From: Bacillota bacterium
Lineage (GTDB): Bacteria > Bacillota > Bacilli > Paenibacillales > Paenibacillaceae
Direction: 5' to 3'
Assembly: GCA_023433615.1 (NCBI GenBank)
Contig: JAEZCJ010000047.1
Span: forward strand, 6,181-70,180
DNA: 64,000 nucleotides
A model generated the notes under the pieces. It worked only from the letters and a program-made list of their open reading frames with translations. It was not told where the DNA came from and made no database searches. The position numbers and the translations under genes were made by a program. This document shows positions 32,263 through 41,411 of the stretch, piece by piece (position 1 is the stretch's first letter; every line of letters begins with the position of its first letter).

Positions 32263-34767
32263 CTAGCGTATTCCGTTGCTGAGCTGCTGCGCAGCAAGCG
32301 CAATGAACATGTAATGCGAAGAGCCGCCCCCCATGACATACTCCACCTGCTGCCACAGATACGGGAATACCAGCAGCTCGGGGAAATCGGGTCGAATCAA
32401 TGCGGTACCTGAGATGACCCCGCCGGGAATATACGACCAGTCGGCACGGTTGAGTCCGTAACCGACCGTAGCCGATAAGGCTCCGACTCCCGAAGCGAAT
32501 GACATCGTGTTGGAGCCAGGGTGACAGCCCAGCACGAAATTCAACGCATTGTAGATCAATTCGGCATCGAACAGCTCGGGATATGCCCGATGCAGGAAAT
32601 AGTACTCGTAGCCTAAGCGTTGGATTCCCCACCCTGCTCCCCAGATATGCGGGCGATACGGGATGCCGTACGGCGTCTCGGCACTCTGAGCTGCGTATTG
32701 TGCTTGAAGGGCCGGCAGGGCAGCTCGGAACTTCCTTGAGAATTCGGCATCGTTCATCGCGGTTTCGGCCCGTGCGACGAACCACCCCGTCTTATCGATC
32801 GAATCGACGATCGTATCGGCTTCCGCGAGCAGGAAGTCGCGATATTGCTGCTCGCCGGTCGTCAGGTACAATTCAACGACAGCATGGATTTGGGGCAATC
32901 TGGCAGGGCCTGTCCCGTCCGTGACCTTGAAGAGCTCGCGCGCTGCCTGCAAGGATTGTTCGCTTAAGACCGGATTGAATGCCTTCAAGGCCCGGGAAGC
33001 GGCAGCCAGATGCGCAGCTGTCGTCAATTCGCGCTGCGGATTATCTTCCGTGAACACCCAGCGGTCGTCATCATTGCCGAGAATGCCGTCGGACATGCTC
33101 GCGCTATCGCCTAGGTGGACATATTGCCGCAGGTCGTTCTCGATAATGCCTCTATACAGCCGCCCTAGCGCACGATAGCCTCCTACTACGGACAAGACGC
33201 CATGCTCGATTTGCTGCAGGATGTCGTTTTTGCCGTCAGGCTGGTGAATCTCGACGATCCGCGCAGCTTGGTCGATCGTGGTCGCGTCATAATGGACGTT
33301 GAAGCATTCATATGCGAGAGCCAACGTATAGAACTCGCCCGACTGGGACTCCACGCGCAGGTCGAAATCGCCTGCATCATGCCAGCCGCCGACATTCAGC
33401 CCCGGAACGACGTCGCCCGGTTCATACTTCGTCAGCGTGGAAGGTCCTTGTACATAGCCGTCAAAATGATTGAGATTGACCGGCGCCATGCGAGCGTCAT
33501 CGTGATGGCACAGGCCATGCCATACGCGGTATTTTTCGCTGACGCGCATATGGCACATCTGTACGGGAAGGAAATATTCCAGCACCGGCTGCCACACGCC
33601 TCGGTCGTATACATCGCTCGCGATCCGGAATATGGCCGACTCCGACGACCCGTAACGCACCTTGTACAGCCCTTCTTCCCGAATCCCCGTGAAATCGAAT
33701 TTCACGTAGTTATAGCGCAGGAATTGGCCCCACTCCTGTCCTTCGGCCGTGTGGACAACTTGCTCGCCCGTCTCCGTGATGCCGAGCAGCACGGCCTTAT
33801 CCCGTGCGCGGTCGCGCTTGTCCAGCTCGATGATGGCCGTCTTCGTCTGGCCGGGATGATAGCCGACCTGCGAGGTCTGCACGACAGCCGGATAGAGCCA
33901 ATCTTCTACGACATTCGGCGTGATTACCCATTGAATCGCATTGGCGGTAGCGCCGGCAGGCACTTCGCTGCTAATGACGAACCAGCCGTTATTATGGTTC
34001 ATGCGGCCGTCGTACAGCTTCAGATCCGTCCCCTTGCTTGCAATCGTGAAGCGGTTATAAGGGTCGTCCGGGCGCACGGTAAACCGTCTGCCGACAGCAT
34101 ACGGCTCGGCGACGAGGTCGTCGGCAACCATCGGATTATACCCCTGATTATCGCCGGATAGCAGCTTGAGGTCAGCGGTTGCATCGGGTTCGCTGTAATT
34201 TCCGGCATGCGGATAGTTGGACGGCTGCGACATGACAGGACCGTTAGGCTGCTCAGGGAATATGCCATGCTTGTTATCCATGATCCACGGCTTGCCGAAC
34301 AGCGCGCCGGGAAACAGCTCCAGGTTGAAGCCGATTTTGCCGAGGTACTTATCCGGAATCGGCCGATCCAGGTCAACGGTCACGTTGACCGAGCTGCCGT
34401 CCCCTTGGACGGTAACCTTGTAATGGAATTCGAAGTCCGGGTAAACCATCGGATTGAAGCCCTTGAGGTGCTTGCTCGTATCCGGGAAGCTCAGCGACGT
34501 AATAATCGTATTCGCTGCCTCATCCAGTTCGCGCTTTCCTTGCTTCGGAACCGGCTGCCATTGACCGGGCGTCTGTTCGAATCGAATATCTCCGTTCGTA
34601 GCGACGCGATTGCCATGCATAATGATGCTAACGCCGGACTGATGCCCTTCGGGGTAGATATCGTCGAAGGCCATAACGTCTACACCCAAGCATTGGAAGT
34701 AGCCGGATGCCTGATTTAACTTGAATCCCTGTTGGCCTGCATTCATGAACTCGTGTTCATTCTTCAT
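32263..34767 (-). CDS. Glycoside hydrolase family 9 protein without signal peptide
   Basis: An 834-residue protein. The first ~290 residues are an uncharacterised beta-rich domain; next comes an Ig-like N-terminal GH9 domain (VVQTSQVGYHPGQTKTAIIE, then GLYKVRYG). The (alpha/alpha)6 catalytic domain has GGWHDAGDFDLRVE near residue 460 (catalytic Asp), HPGSNTMSFASGVGALSATV and the C-terminal VEYVMGGG with the likely acid Glu near 809. No signal peptide is present, so it should act on imported oligosaccharides, as exo-acting GH9 glucosidases or glucosaminidases do. It stands alone, with no transporter beside it. Confidence 0.85.
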   Translation of the reverse strand: MKNEHEFMNAGQQGFKLNQASGYFQCLGVDVMAFDDIYPEGHQSGVSIIMHGNRVATNGDIRFEQTPGQWQPVPKQGKRELDEAANTIITSLSFPDTSKHLKGFNPMVYPDFEFHYKVTVQGDGSSVNVTVDLDRPIPDKYLGKIGFNLELFPGALFGKPWIMDNKHGIFPEQPNGPVMSQPSNYPHAGNYSEPDATADLKLLSGDNQGYNPMVADDLVAEPYAVGRRFTVRPDDPYNRFTIASKGTDLKLYDGRMNHNNGWFVISSEVPAGATANAIQWVITPNVVEDWLYPAVVQTSQVGYHPGQTKTAIIELDKRDRARDKAVLLGITETGEQVVHTAEGQEWGQFLRYNYVKFDFTGIREEGLYKVRYGSSESAIFRIASDVYDRGVWQPVLEYFLPVQMCHMRVSEKYRVWHGLCHHDDARMAPVNLNHFDGYVQGPSTLTKYEPGDVVPGLNVGGWHDAGDFDLRVESQSGEFYTLALAYECFNVHYDATTIDQAARIVEIHQPDGKNDILQQIEHGVLSVVGGYRALGRLYRGIIENDLRQYVHLGDSASMSDGILGNDDDRWVFTEDNPQRELTTAAHLAAASRALKAFNPVLSEQSLQAARELFKVTDGTGPARLPQIHAVVELYLTTGEQQYRDFLLAEADTIVDSIDKTGWFVARAETAMNDAEFSRKFRAALPALQAQYAAQSAETPYGIPYRPHIWGAGWGIQRLGYEYYFLHRAYPELFDAELIYNALNFVLGCHPGSNTMSFASGVGALSATVGYGLNRADWSYIPGGVISGTALIRPDFPELLVFPYLWQQVEYVMGGGSSHYMFIALAAQQLSNGIR

Positions 34768-34905
34768 CGCATAAAGCCTCCCTGTGTGATTTCCTCTTCT
34801 AAATCATAATATAGACGCTGGCTCCTGCATAGGAAATTACCGGGAAAACAAAAGCATAACCCTAATAATATAGCTCAGCTAAGGAAATTTAGCCGTTCAA
34901 TAAGA

Positions 34906-34931
34906 AAGAACTGCCTCTGTGGGCAGTTCTT
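34906..34931. terminator. Terminator of the ArsR-VOC pair
   Basis: AAGAACTGCC pairs with GGCAGTTCTT around a 6-base loop, 17 bp beyond the VOC gene stop. Confidence 0.75.
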
Positions 34932-34948
34932 CTCATGGAGCAGCGAAC

Positions 34949-35338
34949 CTACACGTTAAATTGGATGATCTGGATCAGGTTACCGCATGTGTCGTCGAAT
35001 ACGGCGATCGCGTTCTCCCCCATTACGGTCGGTTCCATCGTAAACCTTACGCCGTTGTCCGACAGCCGCTTGAACGCCTGTTGAATGTCCGCCACCCCGA
35101 ACATCGTGGCGGGAATGCCGTCCGCGAATATTCGATCCTGGTACTCCTTCGCGGCAGGATGCTCGTTCGGTTCAAGCAACAGCTCGGTGCCGTCTTGCTT
35201 GTCGGACGCTACAACCGCAATCCACCGGTGCTCGCCGAGGGGAATGTCATGCTTCTTGACGAAGCCCAAAGTTTCCGTGTAGAACGCCAGTGCTCTGTCT
35301 TGATCCTGTACGAATAAGCTGGTTACGATAATATCCAC
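34949..35338 (-). CDS. VOC (glyoxalase/bleomycin-resistance) superfamily protein
   Basis: A 129-residue protein with two beta-alpha-beta-beta-beta modules: SLFVQDQDRALAFYTETLGF, then MFGVADIQQAFKRLSDNGVR and the C-terminal FDDTCGNLIQIIQF, the usual VOC ending. The substrate is unknown. It lies 46 bp downstream of an ArsR-type regulator, on the same strand; this pairing is common for locally regulated VOC proteins. Confidence 0.85.
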   Translation of the reverse strand: MDIIVTSLFVQDQDRALAFYTETLGFVKKHDIPLGEHRWIAVVASDKQDGTELLLEPNEHPAAKEYQDRIFADGIPATMFGVADIQQAFKRLSDNGVRFTMEPTVMGENAIAVFDDTCGNLIQIIQFNV

Positions 35339-35384
35339 GATATGCTTGCCTCCTCTAAGATCGGCGCCAACGGCGCTCGGCTAA

Positions 35385-35666
35385 TCAGGAATCGATCCAC
35401 CCTTTCAGCAAATCCTTCAGCGGTTCGTTGTTGAATTGAAGCACGCGGTATTTCCCCTCCTTAACGGAATGTACGAGCCCAGCCTCCTCCAGTACGGCAA
35501 GATGCTTAGCAATCGCCTGCCGCGTAATCGAGAGGTGATGCTTCGTGATGAGACGCACCGTAAGTTCATACAGCGTCTGCCCGTTGCGTTCGGATAGCTC
35601 GTCAATCATCAGCCTCCGGGTCGGATCGACAAGTGCTCGGAAGATCGCGTCATTGTCCCAGTTCAT
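35385..35666 (-). CDS. ArsR-family transcriptional regulator
   Basis: A 93-residue winged-helix protein: MNWDNDAIFRALVDPTRRLM, then SITRQAIAKHLAVLEEAGLV as recognition helix region. No cysteine or histidine metal site is present, so it belongs to the SdpR-like non-metal group. A consensus promoter with an operator in its spacer ends 6 bp before the ATG, implying a nearly leaderless mRNA and autoregulation. The VOC gene follows. Confidence 0.88.
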   Translation of the reverse strand: MNWDNDAIFRALVDPTRRLMIDELSERNGQTLYELTVRLITKHHLSITRQAIAKHLAVLEEAGLVHSVKEGKYRVLQFNNEPLKDLLKGWIDS

Positions 35667-35673
35667 ATGCCGA

Positions 35674-35703
35674 TTATAAGCAACCTATGGGTTGCATGTC
35701 AAG
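35674..35703 (-). promoter_or_regulatory. Consensus sigma-A promoter with embedded ArsR operator
   Basis: On the minus strand TTGACA (35698-35703) and TATAAT (35674-35679) are perfect hexamers with an 18-bp spacer. The spacer holds GCAACC-N4-GGTTGC (35681-35696), an ArsR-type inverted repeat. The -10 ends 7 bp before the ATG of the regulator, so the transcript should start at or next to the start codon. Confidence 0.8.
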
Positions 35704-35906
35704 CATTAGTATTTCAATGACTGCTTGTTTGTCGAATGTATAATGCGATAAACGCGATAAAGTTCGTTCACCAGCCCTATAGGCTTGTATCCATTGACAT
35801 GCTACAATACCTAAATTAGTAAACCTATATGGAAATATTAGGTTAACTAGCATCATACTCGCATACTACTATCGCCTGTTGCACGGCCCATCTGGAGTGA
35901 TCGTCA

Positions 35907-38657
35907 ATGTTAATTAAGTCCACAAGGTTTACAATCGGATTATTGTCAGAGAACGCGAATTATGCTTCCGAATCTTACATGATCGAAGGAATCATCGAAG
36001 CAGCCGAACAGATGGACGTTAACTTCATCTATCTCGGCTATTTCGGCATCCATCATGAGATCGAGGATACGCGGTTTGAGCACGGAATCGATTCGAACGC
36101 GCGGTTATCGGCCAAGTTCGAACAGCTTCGCGAATCGATCGATCTGTACGAGCCGGACGGCTTGCTCGTCATCGGCTGGTCGAAAGACGTGCAAGGCATC
36201 CATCTCGATCAACTTCGTCTGGCTACCCGCGGTCTGCCGATCGTTAGTCTCGGGAGTACCCTCGAGGGGATTCCTTCGATTCATGTCCGCGGATTTGAAT
36301 ATCTATATGAAGCGACGAAGCATCTGATCGAATACCACGGTCGGAGGCGGATCGCATTCATCGAACCTTGGATGCACGATTGCCGTGTCGAAGGCTATCG
36401 CGCAGCAATCCGAGAGGCGGGCTTGAACGCAGAGGGAATCGCGATCACGAGCGAGGAATTGGCAGGGTTATACGACCACGGCGCTAGGACTGAGCGGGCG
36501 ATGCACCTATTGCTCGATGAACGGCAAACAGCATTCGATGCAATTATCGTGCTATCGGCCACCGAAGGCAAGCATGTCTTGCAGGACCTGCAACGGAGAC
36601 GGCTGCGTGTACCGGATGATGTCTCACTCATCTGCTTCGAAGACGACTTATCGCTCCGCTTCGCCGACGTCCCGCTCACAACCGTCTACTACCCGTACCG
36701 AGAGATTGGTTATCAAGGTTGCAGAACGCTTGTCAGGTCATTGCTGGGCGAACCAGTCGATGCCGTCCAGATTGTGCCGACCCAGGTTATTTATCGAAAT
36801 TCCTGCGGGTGCGACCGAACCAACATGCATATCCTAAGCAAGCTTGACCGCATGATCCCGTCAGACGTACGGGAGAACGTGCCTCTTGCATTTCATGACA
36901 GCGAATTGTCCGCTCTGTTCCAGCAGTCCGTTGCAAACGGCAGTTACACCCCTTTCTTGAACGTCTTCCGGCGAACGATGCTAGCGTCTCATCTGGCTGC
37001 GGACCGGGACCCGCGTCTGCTGGAAGGCGCATTGATCGAACATTTCGTATCTGACATGCTGCCCATCATTCAGGAAGATTCGCGGCTGCGGGTGCATCTA
37101 GAAGAACTCTGCTCTTACATTCGGGATATCGTCGAAATGAAAGAGAAGATGATTACGTTCAAACACATCGAGCAATGCAGGATCGTCCATCAAGCGCTAA
37201 GCCACATCGGCAAGACGCTGCAGAGCAGCTACGAATTGGAGACCGTTCTTCAGAAGCTGAACAACTTCATGGGCTGGCTTCAAGTCCCTACAATCTATTT
37301 GTTTCAATCCCATGACTGCCGCAACGAACTTCTATTCGGATTCCAAGATTACCACAATCTCACGTGGAAGTACCCTGCTCGATGCGACATGCAGACGACT
37401 TTCCGACAGTTCAAAGCGATGAGACAGGAACGATTCACGCTCATGATTCTCCCCCTCCATATACGCGGCGAGGCGATCGGCTGCGCGTGGATGGATCCGG
37501 GACGCAACCAAGCGAGCACGCTCGTCATGCTTAGCGATTACATCAAATCGTCGATCAAAGGCTGCATGCTCTTCGAAGAGTCCCAACAGCTCATCAATCA
37601 GATGCAAGAGACGAAGGAATTGCTCGAATCTTACATTCACCATACCCATGACGGCATTTTAGTTATCGATAACAATTCGAAGATCATTCAGGTCAATGAA
37701 GCGCTAATGACGATCTTCGGCTATGACGAATTCGAACTGCTTGGACGCCATCTATCTGTCATGAACCTCGTCGATTGGGATTACGCGAGCATCAGGCAGC
37801 GTCTCTCGAGCGGACTCGACTTGAAAGATATCGAGACGTCTGGTAGCCGCAAGGACGGCAACAGGATCGAGCTGTATCTGTCGATCTCTCCGATAAAGGC
37901 ACGCGACGGTAAGCTTAACGCGATCGCGCTCCTCTTCCGTGACGTGACCGAGAGCAAGAAGACGGACGAATATTTACGCAAGCTGGATAAGCTGTCCGTC
38001 GTAGGGCAATTGGCGGCTGGACTCGCGCACGAGATACGGAATCCGTTGACGCCGCTTCGCGGATTCACCCAGATGCTCAGAGAAGAAGCGACATCGCGCC
38101 GGCCGATATACGATCTAATGCTGTCCGAGCTCGACCGCATCGATATGATCGTGAGCGATTTTCTCATGATATCCAAACCTCATACGTCAGCACGCGGCCG
38201 AATCAGATTGTGCGAACTCGTGCAAAGCGTCGTGAATATCCTGGAGCCGCAATCTCTGCTGCACGGCGTCATCATGAACCTGAAGGCGGATGCGGATAGC
38301 GCCAATGCCGTAATTAAGGGCTCCGACACCGAGATTAAGCAGGTATTTTTGAATTTGATCAAGAACGGCATCGAAGCGATGCCGAGCGGCGGCGAGATAT
38401 CCATCTCCCTTGCTGCTCATCCGCCGGGGCATATTACGGCTATGATTGAGGATCACGGCATCGGAATACCGAAAGAGAAGCTCGCCATGATCGGCGAACC
38501 CTTCTATACGACCAAAGATACGGGTACAGGTCTCGGCATGATGATGTGTTACAAAATCGTGCATGCGCATGAGGGGCAATTATATATTCGCAGCGAGGAA
38601 GGCTGCGGCACGATTGTCGAGGTATTGTTCTCCGTCTACAACGAGGATATTGGATAA
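35907..38657 (+). CDS. LacI-fold/PAS sensor histidine kinase
   Basis: A 916-residue cytosolic kinase. Residues ~8-300 form a LacI/periplasmic-binding-type sensor (IGLLSENANYASESYMIEGI, then VPDDVSLICFEDDLSLRFAD). A helical/GAF-like stretch (~330-560) follows, then a PAS domain (~575-690; THDGILVIDNNSKIIQVNEA). The kinase core has LAAGLAHEIRNPLTPLRGF with the phospho-accepting His near 708, then an ATPase with N, G1 and G2 boxes (NLIKNGIEAMP, IEDHGIGIP, GTGLGMMM). The H-box is of the KinA/KinB sporulation-kinase type. There is no transmembrane segment and no adjacent response regulator. Confidence 0.85.
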   Translation: MLIKSTRFTIGLLSENANYASESYMIEGIIEAAEQMDVNFIYLGYFGIHHEIEDTRFEHGIDSNARLSAKFEQLRESIDLYEPDGLLVIGWSKDVQGIHLDQLRLATRGLPIVSLGSTLEGIPSIHVRGFEYLYEATKHLIEYHGRRRIAFIEPWMHDCRVEGYRAAIREAGLNAEGIAITSEELAGLYDHGARTERAMHLLLDERQTAFDAIIVLSATEGKHVLQDLQRRRLRVPDDVSLICFEDDLSLRFADVPLTTVYYPYREIGYQGCRTLVRSLLGEPVDAVQIVPTQVIYRNSCGCDRTNMHILSKLDRMIPSDVRENVPLAFHDSELSALFQQSVANGSYTPFLNVFRRTMLASHLAADRDPRLLEGALIEHFVSDMLPIIQEDSRLRVHLEELCSYIRDIVEMKEKMITFKHIEQCRIVHQALSHIGKTLQSSYELETVLQKLNNFMGWLQVPTIYLFQSHDCRNELLFGFQDYHNLTWKYPARCDMQTTFRQFKAMRQERFTLMILPLHIRGEAIGCAWMDPGRNQASTLVMLSDYIKSSIKGCMLFEESQQLINQMQETKELLESYIHHTHDGILVIDNNSKIIQVNEALMTIFGYDEFELLGRHLSVMNLVDWDYASIRQRLSSGLDLKDIETSGSRKDGNRIELYLSISPIKARDGKLNAIALLFRDVTESKKTDEYLRKLDKLSVVGQLAAGLAHEIRNPLTPLRGFTQMLREEATSRRPIYDLMLSELDRIDMIVSDFLMISKPHTSARGRIRLCELVQSVVNILEPQSLLHGVIMNLKADADSANAVIKGSDTEIKQVFLNLIKNGIEAMPSGGEISISLAAHPPGHITAMIEDHGIGIPKEKLAMIGEPFYTTKDTGTGLGMMMCYKIVHAHEGQLYIRSEEGCGTIVEVLFSVYNEDIG

Positions 38658-38712
38658 TATTATGGCAGATCGAGGGAAAAGATAACGACATCAATTCCGA
38701 GGGGATGTCTGC

Positions 38713-39231
38713 ATGCACCTTGCGATCACGCTCATTACGATATTCGCGACCTGGCGCTGGGGCGATTGGCGCAACTGGAAGCAGTACCAGCCGTCGATGT
38801 TCTACATCGCTACCGGCGGACTGCTGTACGAATACCTGACCAAGCATTATACGATGTGGAAGTTTCATGCGGATATCCTATACAGCCATCAGATCGTAGT
38901 CGTCCTCTATGCCCTCATTACCATGCCGCTTTCGGTTCTCCTGTTTCTGTCGCGTTATCCGGCCTCGAAGGGCTGGTTCGCAGTAATCCGCTATTACGCG
39001 GTGTGGATATTGCTCTACATCGTTGCCGAACATTTTCTGCGTACTAGCGGCTATATTTCCTACGAGAACGGCTGGTCATTCTGGTATTCCCTTCTATTCG
39101 ACTTCATGATGTTTCCGATGATCCGATTCCATAGCATCCGTCCGGGACCTGCGTTAATACTGTCGGTCGCCATTACGATCGCGCTCATGCTATGGTTCAG
39201 AGTTCCGCTGGAAGGCCCGCACCAACAGTAG
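38713..39231 (+). CDS. CBO0543-family membrane protein
   Basis: A 172-residue protein with about five transmembrane helices. WRWGDWRNWKQYQPSMFYIA followed by TGGLLYEYLTKHYTMWKF matches the CBO0543 family opening (W-x-x-W-x-x-Y-x-P-T/S-x-x-Y). The function of the family is unknown. It begins 55 bp after the histidine kinase stop on the same strand and could be read through from it. GGGGAT precedes the ATG. Confidence 0.7.
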   Translation: MHLAITLITIFATWRWGDWRNWKQYQPSMFYIATGGLLYEYLTKHYTMWKFHADILYSHQIVVVLYALITMPLSVLLFLSRYPASKGWFAVIRYYAVWILLYIVAEHFLRTSGYISYENGWSFWYSLLFDFMMFPMIRFHSIRPGPALILSVAITIALMLWFRVPLEGPHQQ

Positions 39232-39258
39232 AGAGAACGAACGTAAAGGATGATTGCG

Positions 39259-39732
39259 ATGTCCATAGCAATTCTTGCCTTAATGGCATGGATCGTCATG
39301 ATTGTCTTCGTCATCATTCCGAAGCGACTAACTCTTACGGAATTGTTGTTCCTCTATTTCGTAATCGTTATCTTCACGATTACGCTATTCACCGTGCTGG
39401 ATATCAATTTGCAATGGGCCCCGCTCACTCGAAGAACGGAGGGTTCATTTGCGATGTACATTTGCAGGTTCGTGTACATCCCGCTGCTGGTTCTTCTGGG
39501 AGCAGCAGCTCTCCTCTCTCGCTTGCGGGCGAAATGGCGGGGAGCATGGACATTCATCATTGTCCTTGCCTTGACCGGGGCAGACCGCGTCTATCTACAG
39601 CTTGATCTATTGAAGTTCAAGCACTGGAATTCTGGGTACTCGTTCCTCATGTACGGCGCTTTCGTGATCCTGATCTGGCGGATTGCCCGCTGGTATATCG
39701 ACCTGGATAAGGAGGTCTCAAGTCCGTCTTGA
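39259..39732 (+). CDS. Multi-pass membrane protein
   Basis: A 157-residue protein from ATG 39259, preceded by AAAGGA at 8 bp; an earlier in-frame ATG at 39250 lies too close to that site. It has four to five transmembrane helices with LTLTELLFLYFVIVIFTITL near the start, and ends in a charged tail. No family signature beyond similarity in composition to its neighbours. Its stop overlaps the TTG start of the next gene, so these two are coupled. Confidence 0.65.
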   Translation: MSIAILALMAWIVMIVFVIIPKRLTLTELLFLYFVIVIFTITLFTVLDINLQWAPLTRRTEGSFAMYICRFVYIPLLVLLGAAALLSRLRAKWRGAWTFIIVLALTGADRVYLQLDLLKFKHWNSGYSFLMYGAFVILIWRIARWYIDLDKEVSSPS

Positions 39733-40232
39733 GCGAAGTTCGTTATGACCATCACTTCAACATGAACGAATGGTTCATCGTGATTGCGCTGATCATTGGT
39801 ATCCTGACTATCCTTGGACTGCCGCGGCGTTTCCCGAGAAAGACGTCCGGGGTGTACATCCTATGCGGCATCTTCTGCGGTTTCGTATTCGACCATACGC
39901 TAAGCGTATTCCCAGTCAGCTACTATGCCATTAATGATACGTCCAAGTTTGAGACGATGGACTTTCTGTCCCACGTGATGTACGGACCCTACAGCTACCT
40001 ATTCTTCTACTTGTATGACCTCGTGCACATCAAGGCGCATCATTCCTTGGTGTATATTATGGCGTGGGCGTTAATGAGTGTCGGTTTTGAGCGATTGTCT
40101 GCGGCCGTCGGCATATTCCACTATCGGCACGGCTACAGCATCTACTACTCGTTCGCGATCTACTTGGTCGTAATAAGCGGCTGGGTGCTTCTCTATTATG
40201 CCTTGCGGGCATACGGGGATAAGCTTAATTAG
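39729..40232 (+). CDS. Multi-pass membrane protein, CBO0543-like
   Basis: A 167-residue protein with about five transmembrane helices, beginning at TTG 39729 in a TTGA overlap with the previous stop; AAGGAGG lies 12 bp upstream. FDHTLSVFPVSYYAINDTSK and a C-terminal aromatic cluster (HYRHGYSIYYSFAIYLVVIS) resemble CBO0543-type proteins. It is the last of three membrane genes behind the histidine kinase and is followed by a terminator. Confidence 0.65.
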   Translation: MSEVRYDHHFNMNEWFIVIALIIGILTILGLPRRFPRKTSGVYILCGIFCGFVFDHTLSVFPVSYYAINDTSKFETMDFLSHVMYGPYSYLFFYLYDLVHIKAHHSLVYIMAWALMSVGFERLSAAVGIFHYRHGYSIYYSFAIYLVVISGWVLLYYALRAYGDKLN

Positions 40233-40264
40233 CGATTCAACCGCATCAATATGCCCATTAGCAA

Positions 40265-40294
40265 AAGGTCAGCCCAATGTTTGCGGCTGACCTT
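40265..40294. terminator. Terminator between converging genes
   Basis: AAGGTCAGCC pairs perfectly with GGCTGACCTT around a 10-base loop. Confidence 0.75.
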
Positions 40295-40307
40295 CTCGGT
40301 GGGTCAT

Positions 40308-40838
40308 CTAGAGCTTGGCCACGGTTGCGGCAATGCCCTCCATTTGCATGCGGCTCAACGTGCGGTCCGGCGAACTGATCGTAACGAACCGGTCATCGAC
40401 CGGGAAGGCCAGTCTTTCTTCAGCGCCTGCTGCCTGACCTGCCGCATACCATCTTGCGGTAACGCCATTCGGCAAGGTGACCGTAGTCCCTTGAGAAGGG
40501 TCCGCATAATCGCGCGGCGACACGATCACTCTCATGTGATCGAACATCATCGCGACGCCGTCTTCGCCGGCAACTGTCCGCTGATACCGGTCGCCTGCCG
40601 CCATTTTGCGCGGAGCGTACGGCGCCTCATAGGATGGGAACTTGGCATAGGCAGCGCGAATCTCTTTCTTCTGCTTCTTCGAATACTTCACATCGACCAG
40701 CTTCGTTTCGGCGGCGAGGGCCGCTCCGACGGGTTCGATGGAGTAACCGCAGGTGACAATATCCGCTGCGTTGACGAACGCCGCATTCGAGAAAGTCAAG
40801 CCCAGCGCGATTGTCGTCGTGACCACGAATGACCTCAT
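40308..40838 (-). CDS. Secreted protein of unknown function
   Basis: A 176-residue protein with a cleavable Sec signal (VVTTTIALGLTFSNAAFVNA, cleavage probably after NAA). The mature part has a lysine-rich turn (KKQKKEIRAAYAKF) and a C-terminal domain with VTLPNGVTARWYAAGQ and VTISSPDRTLSRMQMEGIAA. I do not recognise the family. It appears to be monocistronic. Confidence 0.7.
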   Translation of the reverse strand: MRSFVVTTTIALGLTFSNAAFVNAADIVTCGYSIEPVGAALAAETKLVDVKYSKKQKKEIRAAYAKFPSYEAPYAPRKMAAGDRYQRTVAGEDGVAMMFDHMRVIVSPRDYADPSQGTTVTLPNGVTARWYAAGQAAGAEERLAFPVDDRFVTISSPDRTLSRMQMEGIAATVAKL

Positions 40839-40954
40839 TCAGCTCGGTCTCCTCTCGATATCAGTTGGGTCGGTACCATTTCCAGACCTCCCCTATGTTC
40901 CCCCGCCTGAGACGATTTCATGCCAATGAATGCTAGTTCATTGATACGACACGT

Positions 40955-41356
40955 TCACGATTCGCGCAATGCCAGCTCGAACTTGCTGAACTTGTCGTCC
41001 CAGCCATATCTCGCGCCTTCGAGTCCATGGACATGCGAGAAGCCGGTCTGATCGAGATGAAGGTTCACCCTGCCATCTCCTAAGTCTTGGATGGTCCAGG
41101 TAACCGTATGTCTCTCGTCTCCGGTTGACCAAGCGTAGGACAAGTGGCTCGGAGGCTCCACGACCAGCACCTCGCCGTTCACGATGCCATCCCAATACTC
41201 GGACGGCTGATGGCGGAACTGGAATCGATGGCCCACGACCGGTTCAAAATCGTTGTCCGCGATCCATTTGGCCAGCCTGCTCGAGTCCGTCAGGGCTGCC
41301 CAAGCCTTCTCGACCGTCGTATTGAACTGGTAATCCAACGCTAATGCTAAGCTCAT
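40955..41356 (-). CDS. SRPBCC/AHSA1-type ligand-binding protein
   Basis: A 133-residue START-like protein: YQFNTTVEKAWAALTDSSRL is the typical beginning and WTIQDLGDGRVNLHLDQTGF the central strands. I start at ATG 41356, after GAGGAGGAAGAGGA; the frame is open to 41575 but inside the upstream gene. It lies 55 bp after the flavin oxidoreductase on the same strand and so probably belongs to the ArsR-controlled locus. Confidence 0.8.
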   Translation of the reverse strand: MSLALALDYQFNTTVEKAWAALTDSSRLAKWIADNDFEPVVGHRFQFRHQPSEYWDGIVNGEVLVVEPPSHLSYAWSTGDERHTVTWTIQDLGDGRVNLHLDQTGFSHVHGLEGARYGWDDKFSKFELALRES

Positions 41357-41411
41357 TCCTCTTCCTCCTCGAATCTTCATCGATACAGGCCGAGTATGAT
41401 CGGCCTGTCGG

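Noticed and set aside
33202..34161. 319-codon open frame antisense to the GH9 gene
   Set aside because: Inside a well-supported gene, with no independent evidence.
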